64,000 nt of DNA from Diadema setosum. Lineage: Eukaryota > Echinodermata > Echinoidea > Diadematoida > Diadematidae. Made by a program: the position numbers and the translations under genes. Location of the stretch: assembly GCF_964275005.1 (NCBI RefSeq), contig NC_092705.1:1130071-1194070 (forward strand). The letters are read 5' to 3'. Below, in pieces: positions 11,801 to 20,644 of the stretch. Positions within the stretch are counted from its first letter, which is position 1. Each line of letters opens with the position of its first letter. Below the pieces are notes generated by a model. It had not been told where the DNA came from, did no database searches, and worked only from the letters and a program-made list of their open reading frames with translations.

Positions 11801-14800
11801 TCCTCTGGGTCACTTCCTCTCGTTAGCCTTCACTCCAACGACCGTTGTGGCTCTCAACTCCGACCTAGAGGTCAGGTTTGAATTTGAAAGTAATACAGGC
11901 AACTTCGGTTATAACAAAGTCCTCAGGACTTGCAGTTCTCTTTCATTGTATTAAAATGTTGTTGTAGAAGAACAAGATGATATGTAAAGATACAATGTAT
12001 ACCTGGTATACATGTAGATATTAATTTTGGGGGCATGAGTTTTTACTTTGTTGTACAAGAATTTTGTTATGACTGGAGTGCACTGGAGAACCTGTGTAGG
12101 TGCATGTAGCACACAAGTTTCTCCTAGATAGCCTTCCGGAACCTCCCTGATTTAAATATGTTAGTAGCCCTACATGCAGGAAAGATTCCATCACAGTGGA
12201 GGGAGTCTCAAGTCATGGTGTTAGTGGGATGGAAGGAGATGTGAGGCCAATATGGGGGTGCGGTCATGAAGTCTTGTTAAGATGTCAAAATTACTGCATT
12301 TCTTGCATCTTATTTTCATCATATTGCAAAATATACCATTTGATACACAGATGCCTGTGATGGAATTCAAGTCCAGTGCCAAGCCATCCCACTATGCGTA
12401 CCCACCCCCTCTGGAAGTACCCAAGGAGAAAGAAAAGGAGAAGGTTGCCACAGCCGTTCTGTCAATCACTGCCAAGGCCAAGAAACGGGAGAAGAAAGAT
12501 GCGGAGGAGAAGATGCAAGTGGTGAGTCCTTTGCTCTTCAGTCTTTCTTTCTTATTTCCGGATGTACAGTCCTGTCTTCACTGTTTTCCTCCATCAAGTC
12601 CTAGTTCCCATTTATTAACCTTCATTATGCAACTGACACATTTTTCATTTTCTATTTACCAGAGTTCCTCCAAACAGATTATGAAGGAGATATTTTGTTT
12701 AACCCTTTGAAGACGAGTCCCGAGTATGCTCAGGCAGGTGTCTATGAGAAATGCGTGTTGTAGCAAAACCAGTCCATCCTCAATGGGTTAAACTAGTGCA
12801 TTGACTGGTAGATCTCAGACTTTCACTGTAGGGCTTTCCAGCATTCGCCAAATCATGTGTGTCAAGTTTGTTGAAGTGTCACTTTCCTTGACATCTTTGC
12901 AAAGAAAAATGCATGACTATTTCAGTAATCATGTGAATGTGACACATTTTGCTTTCAACATCTTGTTTCAATATGCTTTCTGTCTTAACCCGTTGAGGAT
13001 GAGTCCCGAGTATGCTCGGGCTGGTGTCTATGGGGAATGGGTGTTGTAGCAAAATCAGCCCATCCTCAACGGGTTAAAATTGCATAACACTTACTTAGAA
13101 TGTGAAAGCGATAGTGCTATGTAATGCAAAGTTTTCATGTATGTTGACTTGTTGCCATGGTGATTGATGATGTAGGATGATCCTGAGTCAGTGAAGGAGG
13201 AGGCAGAGGAGAAACCAGGCAAGGACAGCGAGAAGGAGAAGGACAAGAAAGACAAAGAAGGTGGCGACTCGAAGGATGGGAAGGAGGCGAAGGAGGCGAA
13301 GGAGGAGAAAGGGAAGGATGGAAAGGAGGAGAAAGGAAAGGACGGGAAGGAGAGCAAAGAGGAAGAGAAGGAGAAGAAGAAGAAGGAGGAGGAACCACTC
13401 TTTGAGATGTTGGGGAACCCCGCCCGAGTGATGACATCCCAGCTGAAGGTTCTCTCAGTCCCAGAGTCAGCCAGATACCAACCAATCAAGGCAGTAAGTC
13501 ATCAGGGGAACTGTGTGGTGTCAACCTTTCTCATTAGATTCCAAGTAATACAGAATTCCCAGAGTGGTCATGAAGACACTGTTAAGCCTGCTATGTGTGA
13601 AAATGAATTCTTGGTAAAGTTTACCGTAGACTCTGTAGTTTGTGCAATAGTTTTACTGTTTGTTCAGTGCCAAATTGTCAAAAGGAAGTGATAGTGAAAC
13701 TGCTGATGTGTATGTTTTTGACCGAAATCATTTGCACAATACATTCACTCTAAGCCAGTCAGATGCAGTGATAGTATTATGCAGGCTTGTATGGAATGGA
13801 TTTCATTAGACAAGCTTGTAGACTGATCATCCACTGGAATTCAAATTAAGGGTTAAAGAGAGATAGAGAGGTTTGACCATACTTGACCTTAACATGTATT
13901 TGTGACCTTGGATAGCTAGGTGACTTTGGATAGATTGATGAGTTTGGATACAAAGATGACTTTGGATAGATGGGATACATAGATTATTTGGATCGATGGG
14001 TCTTTTGATACTTGGATGACTATGGATTGCTGGATGATTTTAGACAGATGGCTAACTTTGGATAGATGACATAATTTGGATACATGGATGACTTTGGATA
14101 CATGGATGACTTTGGATGGATGGCTGATTTTGGATAGATGGCTGACTTGGATAGATGTATGACTTTTGGTATGTAGATGACTTTGGATAGACTGATGACT
14201 GTTGATACACAGATGACACTGGATAGGTGGAAAACTTTAGAGAGATTGGTGATTTTGGATAGACACATGGCTTTGGATAGAAGGATGACTTTGGATAGAT
14301 GAAATAATTTGAATACATGGACTGTTTTCAATAGATATATGACTTTGGATGGTTGGATAACTTTGGATAGATGGATGACTTTGGATGGATGAAATAATTT
14401 GAATACATAGACTGCTTTCAATAGATGTATGACTTTGGATAACTTTAGATTAATGAATGACTTTGGATATATGGATAGCTTGTGGTAAACAGATGACTAA
14501 CAATGAATATGAGTTGCAGTGCTTTGTATGTAAAGAGACAAGTGATGCTTGACACCATGATATCTTGTCTGTTCTCAGGCTACCATTGGAGGAATTCTCA
14601 TGGTCAAGGATCTCCAAGACTCCGAGCCTCAGACAATTGTCAAAGATGTGCCAGGTGAGATGATTTTAAGAGCAGGACTCTTCTTTGCAATCATGGGGTA
14701 CATCGTTCCCTGTATCTGGTGCTCTTTTTTCTCTCTCATACCCTCTTAGTCATTTTAATTGTATAGCTCTTAATATTACTTTTCCTCTCCCTTTCTCTGC

Positions 14801-15415
14801 TTCATGAGATGAGGTTTTTGTTTCTTACCCCTATACCTGCCCCACTTTTCTGGCTGAAGTTTTCAACTTCCTTTATTGTAAGTGGATGAATTTCTTTATG
14901 GCTTAAGTTTGCATGGTACAAATCTCTCCTGGGTATTGGTGTACCATTTCTAAAACCTGTTGAGGATGAGTCCCGAGTATACTGTAAGACGAGGAATGTT
15001 GGCATGCATTTTAATTTCGCAAATTTCGCGAGAGCTGAGATTTGCGAAATAAAAATGCATGCTATAGTTCTTATCTACTTTATATGCATTGAATATCTCG
15101 TGAAAATTTCATACTGCAAATACGGCCGTTGGGCCCCCATTCGCGAAAATTTCATGCCACAAAAATAATGTGTTTTACAGTACTCGGGCAGGTGTCTGGG
15201 AAATGCGTGTTAAAGCAAAATCAGCCCATCCTCAATGGGTTAATGAATGTGTTAGTCTGTGGTTTGTATATTTGTTACTACGTTTCTTTGTTTGTAGTCT
15301 AGCCTGTCTAAGACCCGTTTCCAATCTTTGCCTCTCTCTAGCCGGAGGACCAAAGAAGGCAGAGGAGGAGGATGAACCCGAGCCCCCTGAGCCATTTGAG
15401 TGGACTGATGAATAG
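5815..15415 (+). CDS. PSMD1: 26S proteasome non-ATPase regulatory subunit 1 (Rpn2), C-terminal part
   Basis: Six coding exons: 5815-5917, 11701-11870, 12351-12521, 13176-13493, 14579-14654 and 15342-15415 (stop TAG). All have AG/GT borders and phases that join into 303 residues. Rpn2 is the large scaffold subunit of the proteasome base, in cytoplasm and nucleus; it organises the lid-base contact and docks the ubiquitin receptor Rpn13. The sequence shows the family blocks [54 protein letters not shown] and [11 protein letters not shown], then the acidic-proline tail [12 protein letters not shown] that forms the Rpn13-binding end in vertebrates. The fourth visible exon carries a long Lys/Glu/Gly/Asp low-complexity insert (about residues 149-215 of this fragment), longer than I recall for vertebrate PSMD1. 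The first two-thirds of the protein must lie left of the window. Identification is by sequence recall; I see no credible alternative. Confidence 0.97.
5935..6060 (-). repeat. Possible LINE 3' end in a PSMD1 intron
   Basis: Just after the exon ending at 5917 the + strand has a T run followed by TTTTTATTGAAG. Read on the - strand this gives an A-rich sequence ending in a poly(A)-like tail, as in a 5'-truncated LINE copy. No reverse transcriptase frame is visible. The boundaries are guesses. Confidence 0.35.
6497..6798. mobile_element. TTAA-flanked MITE, about 300 bp
   Basis: TTAA at 6497-6500 and 6795-6798 bounds ends of the form CACTAAAGGGTCCGGG and CCCGGCCCTTTAGGG, an imperfect terminal inverted repeat. 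The interior is non-coding with G-runs. It sits in the PSMD1 intron. piggyBac-like mobilisation is inferred from the target site. Confidence 0.7.
7806..8880 (+). repeat. Tandem-unit interspersed element, about 320-bp units
   Basis: It begins near GTGAGCTATTGCGATCGCC, continues into a CGTCGTGCGTCGTCCGTCG-type short tandem repeat, then has about three units of 320 bp. Each unit carries CCATTTT/CCGATTTTCATCAAACTTGG and GGCAGGTAGCATCCCTAGG. The shared 'catccctaggggg' block recurs at about 7966, 8290 and 8611. It ends with GGTGAGCGCTAGACCC and GTGGGTCTCTTG. I recall very similar repeats from molluscs and amphioxus, so the family appears widespread; its class is unclear to me. There is no convincing coding frame, and the C/G runs are probably variable. 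Confidence 0.75.
9476..9640 (+). repeat. Two-copy tandem duplication, unit about 85-90 bp
   Basis: Two adjacent units share ATTTGTGTGA, AGGCCCAAGATT, TCAGACTTTCA and TTGCTCAGCACA in the same order. This is an intronic duplication with no sign of function. Confidence 0.6.
12699..12791 (+). mobile_element. 92-bp TTAA MITE, copy 1 (PSMD1 intron)
   Basis: TTAA-flanked short element with the core GAGTCCCGAGTATGCTC, GGTGTCTATG and GTTGTAGCAAAA. The end is an inverted match of the start (CCCTTTGAAGACG versus TCCTCAATGGG). Six copies of this family occur in the window. Confidence 0.8.
12985..13077 (+). mobile_element. 92-bp TTAA MITE, copy 2 (PSMD1 intron)
   Basis: The cleanest copy of the family. 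TTAA flanks surround CCCGTTGAGGATGAG and its near-perfect complement CATCCTCAACGGG, with CCCGAGTATGCTCGGG in the middle. It lies 98 bp before the next PSMD1 exon. Confidence 0.85.
13860..14490 (+). repeat. 18-bp minisatellite in a PSMD1 intron
   Basis: About 600 bp of diverged tandem repeats with a unit close to GATGACTTTGGATAGATG. The frames open on the - strand (14020-14421) are translations of this repeat, not genes. Confidence 0.9.
14951..15243 (+). mobile_element. 92-bp TTAA MITE, copy 3, interrupted by a TA-flanked element
   Basis: The left part (about 14951-14981, GTTGAGGATGAGTCCCGAG) and right part (15181-15243, ACTCGGGCAGGTGTCTGGG through CAATGGGTTAA) are one copy of the family, split by a 199-bp insertion. 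Confidence 0.8.
14982..15180. mobile_element. 199-bp TA-flanked MITE nested in copy 3
   Basis: The target TA is duplicated (14980-14981 and 15181-15182). The ends are CTGTAAGAC and GTTTTACAG. The interior is rich in 'tttcgcaaattt' and 'cgcgaaaatttcatg' motifs. TA duplication and CTGTAAAAC-type ends fit mariner-type mobilisation. Related ends are seen at 47631-47850 and 54379-55700. Confidence 0.8.
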
Positions 15416-15610
15416 ATGACATATCCGTTGCCATGCTGGTTGCCATGCACCCATCATCTTGGTTTCCACTTGGCAACAAAACAACAGAAATCTTGTTCTA
15501 AATGATGTTGATATAATTATTGTCCATATTATGGATGATTCATATCCATGCTATATGATAAACTAATGAAAGCTGGACAGTGGAAATAAACAGAGAGCAT
15601 GGGTAAGATT
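15416..15610 (+). other. PSMD1: Probable PSMD1 3' UTR with poly(A) signal
   Basis: AT-rich non-coding sequence after the stop codon. An AATAAA hexamer at 15585-15590 would put cleavage near 15600-15615. The exact end is inferred, not seen. Confidence 0.5.
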
Positions 15611-16123
15611 TTGTGTGAATACTTTTGTACATTACTTCAGGCATTGTCAAGAATCAAAATTAGCAAAGCAGTGATAAAAGTTTGTTAGGCAGAATGTTGT
15701 CTTGGATGTTGACCTTTTGACCTCATATGCTTGCTCGGATTGTCAGTTTGATTGTCCTCTGTGGTTGAATACTAGAAAATCGTCTACCTATAATTTGTCA
15801 ATGTTGAACTATGGAGAGGCCAACACTATTAGCACATGTCAAATTGTCATATTACTTCTGCTGTCTACATTTTTCCATTAAGAAAGTGCAATTTGAATGG
15901 ACTGTAGACTTGATGATCGTTTATGAAACTTTACAGCTTGGCATGACAAAAGATATTTCTGCCACTTGCCCAAACGGGCATTTGGGCAAGGAACCCAGAC
16001 TTTAATGCAGCCATTTACCCATTAATTTTACTTGCCCAACATGAGTTTTATTTGTCACGGAGGCAAGTGATAGGAAAAGTGGGTGTTGTAGCATTATGAA
16101 CTTCTTACTCGACACTGCTTAAA

Positions 16124-16366
16124 ACAAGGCTGCAGAACTGGGCAGCCCCCCCCCCCCCCCCCCCCAGTTTTGGCTGTTAACAAAGAAACAGAATGAAGAA
16201 AGAAATGTCAACAAAATTATATTAAAAAAAAACCAAAATGAAACCCATGAAAAATTCCTCCCGTAAAAAGGAGGGGGGATACCATTGACCCAACCACTAC
16301 CCTTGACTCCCCCCCCCCCCCACACACACATACACACACACACTCAGATATGTTCTGCAGCCCTGT
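16124..16366. mobile_element. hAT-like MITE with long C runs
   Basis: The left end AGGCTGCAGAACTGGGC is inverted at the right as GTTCTGCAGCCCTGT. The interior has long C runs and a CA repeat. There is no coding potential. Class assignment rests only on the CAGGGCTGCAGAAC-like ends. Confidence 0.55.
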
Positions 16367-16391
16367 AACAGGCCATCAGGATGGAGAATAG

Positions 16392-16484
16392 TTAACCCGT
16401 TGAGGACGAGTCCCGAGTATACTCGGGCAGGTGTCTATGGGAAATGCGTGTTGTAGCAAAATCAAACCGTCCTCAATGGGTTAA
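16392..16484 (+). mobile_element. 92-bp TTAA MITE, copy 4
   Basis: TTAA flanks. It contains the perfect 16-bp palindrome CCCGAGTATACTCGGG and the usual GTTGTAGCAAAATC. It lies just downstream of PSMD1. Confidence 0.85.
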
Positions 16485-18379
16485 AGAAATCAGTCACACA
16501 TGAATAGAGTCAGGGGAGAGGAATTCATCCAAACCCATTTGTCAGTGGAGTGTATTTGACTGTACACAATTCATCAGGGGTGTGCAGTTGAGCTATTCTG
16601 TATGATGGATAGAGAGATGCCATTCTTTCATTCATTCATTCATTCATTCATTCATTCATTCAATTTTAGCATGGTACAACTGTCAGCCAGGGCTATTCTT
16701 CACCATGTCAGTGCACAGATAAAAAGAAACAAAGATACATGTGTGTTGTATGCATGCATTCAGAGAAAAAAATGTACCAATACTTTCCTGGTGACAGAAT
16801 GTCTTTTGTCTACATGATCTCCATGTCATTTCTGCAGTCATAGGTAAACACAAATCAAAGTTTGATATCAAGGACATTTTTGTCCTATGGGTGTTACATA
16901 AACAGTCTAGAGTATCACTGTCTTTAGAAGTGCAGTAAATGTGTGGATGGCAGTGGGATTTTACATTTCTGTGAGATCTACCGCGAAACTGACATGGTGC
17001 TTTGTGGTACTTGATGAATTCCAACAAAAATGAAAAAAAAAAAGTATTCTTATATCATCCACTGAGAGTCATGATTTGACTTTCTGCAAATCCCCAAAGT
17101 GAATCAGCTTCTTCGATATTGACGTCATATTTCCTCCTTTGACCAAAGTTGTCAAAACACAAGTCATTGAGGGTAATGATGGCATGGCTTGCATTTTTGT
17201 GACTGAAGACAGCAATTTAGAATGGGGTTGCTTCCATTACATAAAAATATGCTCATTCAATAAATGATGTGGCAAATATGTATTGGATCATTTAATTCAT
17301 TGATGATATCAAGGATTGATTACTTGTATCATTTCTGTCATTGTTGATAGATTCATATGTTATGACACTTTTGTGATGGATTTCCATGAGAGGACAATTC
17401 CTGACCACAGTTAACTTATAGACTTTTGTAAAATGCATAGAATGCATTGTCTGTCTGTCAGTGTGATGTTTGTAAGACATACTGTATGTACTGAAAGATT
17501 GCACAATACAACAGGAATAAATGTTTCCATTCAGTTAACATGCCTTGTGTGAACTTGCTGTCTGTGTATGAACTGGAAGTCTCTTACATTCTCGGACAAT
17601 AAATGTATTACTTCCCAGAATTGTTCCAGAAGTTATCAAAATCAATACGGTCCGTTTATTGATTTTGAAATTCTGCATCAGTTAATTTTACAGATGCAAA
17701 TGTAGTTTAAGGCTACACTTTCCTTCAATAACTGAATATCTTGACAAAGTTTGGTTGACATATAGTATAGTTATCCACAAAATAACATACTGTATGATTA
17801 ATTACATCCATCTGAACATCACAATGCTGAAATACTGGTACAAGGATGTGGAAGCTTTGTGGTTTATACTGATTGCGTTTCAATTTGTAACCATTGTTGG
17901 GCACCTTACATAGAAGTGATTACATGCAGCCCAAGATTACTATTTTACTTAAATTATATTCTTGCTTTGGCTCATAAAATCTATCATTATGTACATGTAT
18001 GAATGTGGCCATCAATATCGGTTCACTGACCTTCATAGTGGTGAGTGCATGTCAGGGAAATCCCTGGAAAGAATTATGGAGGTTAACATTATGAAATTCA
18101 GAGCTCTACCCTTCCTCGGCTATCTACATTGTACATGTATGTGATTTTGAGCTCAGTTATGTTCTAAGACAAAAGCCAAACAAACTCAAAGTTATGAGGC
18201 AATTTTAAAATTGTGAGAGTCAGAATGAAACAGTAAAATATTTGTACATGTGTGTGTGTGTGTGTTTTGTGTGTGTGTGTGAGACAGAAACACATAGAAA
18301 AAGCGGGATTGAAAGAACAAAACTTAAGAATAGAGGCAGAGCAACCAGATACACAAAAACTGTCACCAGAGATAAGGTA

Positions 18380-18561
18380 CACTGCGGAACCTCACAAGAA
18401 GCTGTTTGGGACCACATCAATATCCTTGGTATATTGGTACCAATATCTTGTTGCATCAGGAATGAAAACAAAAGAATACAACAAGAATAAAGACATACCG
18501 TATGCAAAATAACGTATGAGCTATCTCGCTATCTTCGAGCTTATTTAATGAGGTTCCACTG
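18380..18561. mobile_element. TA-flanked pogo/Tigger-like MITE
   Basis: TA duplication at 18378-18379 and 18562-18563. The ends are CACTGCGGAACCTCAC and its imperfect complement GAGGTTCCACTG, which resemble the CAGTxGAACCTCxTTATAAC ends of pogo/Tigger elements. A related diverged piece lies at about 18787-18990. Confidence 0.6.
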
Positions 18562-20644
18562 TACTGATAGAGAGTGTAATGCGAGGATACCAGAAAGATG
18601 AGCTGACTGAAGGGGAAGCCCCAGACACAGACACAGATTAGTACAATGGAAGGCAAGGCTGTAGTAGTGTGTGTATTTATTTGTTTGCAGGGCATTTGGA
18701 TTTTTACAAAATCTTATCAAAACTGATAGAATCACAGAACACCAGAATTACTGTAACCATGATTTTCCAGACGTTGAACAAACAAAGATATAGGGGAACC
18801 TCGTTACGAGGACCTATAAACCATGACAATTACAAAGATGTACCTTTTTATATCAGATTTGTCACTAAATGAGGGTACAGAAACAAAGAAATACACATAC
18901 AAAGAGTTGGGACATGCAAAATCGCCTTATTATGAGAGGGTTTGTCATAATATGTGCCATATATATTATGTATTACAAGGTTTCATTGTACATGTAAGAT
19001 GTATAGAGGGCAGTGAACACAATAAGCATATGGATTGTAATGCAAGCAGTACAAATGATGACTCTCAGTGCCCGATACTGTAATCAGATCAACAAGTCCT
19101 GACCAGACCATCATACATGATTGATGCAACTGTCATTTCGCAAGACACAATTATTTTTTTTTCCAGTAATTCCAGCAATTATTGGTGCAGTAAAAAGCTA
19201 CAAGTTGCTGTGTGACAAGAAAGTATGTCATCTATGGGAAGAGGATATTTTCATTCCATTCACAGCTCATGAAACATGTATTGGGATATGTAAGGTCATA
19301 GGAGTCTTGATAGAACTGGGGAAAAGCTCCAAATATCATTCAACACTTTTTCATAAGCACAATGCTTTCTCAAGAGGAGAATAGTCCCCAATGTGGAGGT
19401 TTTTTCAATTCTTTTCAAGTGACAGAAGTGATGGATTGATACAGTAGCATAGAATGGGTTCTAAGGGAAGTAAAACATCTGAAAAGAGGTCCAACAAGAA
19501 AGTTTGAACAATTTCAATGTTAAGAGTTAATATCTAATACCTAGGGTATGCCTGATCAAGGACTGTCTATGAAGTTTTTTGGGTCTCTAGAATTTGATTC
19601 TATTCAATAAAAAGTTCTTCATATTTGCCTTGAAACAGATGAAAAGCTTAATTAAATTGAATCTGTACAGAAGAACTGATCTTTGGGAGATTTGTAGAAT
19701 ATGATGAGCAAAATAAATTTCTCAAGAGAAATGGACATTTGTGATGTTTTCTTTTCAAGGCAAATGAAGAGTATGGTAAAATTCAATTAACATCACATAA
19801 TTTGCCAAAGATGAATTCCCCTTTAAGTTTTCCATGGCAACATAGGCAAGAACAGCGCACACACATTGTAACACAATGCATACTTTAAAGTGCCATTCAA
19901 CATTTGTCTCATAAGTACAGCCAGATGATATCTAGATGCTATGTAGTCCAAAGACAAAAATGGCATATTGATTGAGTATCCATTCATTCAAAGAGAAGCG
20001 AGTAGGTAGAGTAACTTTTGCTTTGCTTTTCAATAACAATGATATCAAAATGCATTGATAGGGCCCCCTGATAGCTGAAAATATAGTGTAGTTATCAAAA
20101 ACCAATTGGACATAGTGGACATACTGCCCAAGACTTGGCTAAATCTGGCAGCGTGTGTATGTGTAAGTGTGAATGTGTATGTATGTGACATGCAGCAACC
20201 TCACAACAATGCAAAGAGCCTTGTCACAAGCCTAGACATCCCCGACAAGGATTATGGCTTTGCGAAAAGCACGTGATGATAAAAACCAAAACAAGAAAAT
20301 CAAAGAAAAACCAGAAACAAAAGACCAACATTCCACAACCTCGATATGTAGAAAAAGTTGTCATAAAACATAAATATACACACACGACTGGTTGTGGTTG
20401 TTCACGATTGTAACATTTGTAACATTTGTAACATTTGTAACATTTGTGACATTTATAACTGTTGACAGATTGCAAGTTTTCTAGATTTCAGGCCCTGATT
20501 GACAACATGCCAAACTTTGGCCTTCCAAATCCTCAAATTTGGGATTCTATCCCACCTAACCCTGTTAATCTTTTATACAAGAATCACATATCATGACAAA
20601 AATATTGATTTCTATTTCTCATAAACAACAGGGAAATGACTGCA

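Larger units (their letters stand above)
15611..20644. other. PSMD1-ALG9 intergenic region and ALG9 3' UTR
   Basis: The two genes converge here. I see no further protein gene. The stretch holds the MITEs listed separately, an ATTC repeat (about 16625-16660), a TG repeat (about 18250-18282) and a 9-bp AACATTTGT repeat (about 20410-20455). The ALG9 3' UTR must run leftward from 20644, but I found no AATAAA on the - strand within 1.5 kb, so its end is unknown. Confidence 0.6.

Noticed and set aside
12985-13077. Hammerhead ribozyme, because GGATGAGTCCCGAG resembles the CTGATGAG core
   Set aside because: No GAAA partner strand or three-way stem arrangement could be drawn; the match is part of the MITE palindrome.
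13091-13489. Ser/Phe-rich and Ser/Pro-rich frames on the - strand
   Set aside because: They are the antisense of the purine-rich PSMD1 exon at 13176-13493.
14020-14421. 133-residue open frame on the - strand with repeated YPKSS-like units
   Set aside because: It is a translation of the 18-bp minisatellite; the periodicity is in the DNA and the frame lies in a PSMD1 intron.
18242-18512. Overlapping frames on both strands around a TG repeat
   Set aside because: Cys/Val runs come from the microsatellite and the rest overlaps a pogo-like MITE.
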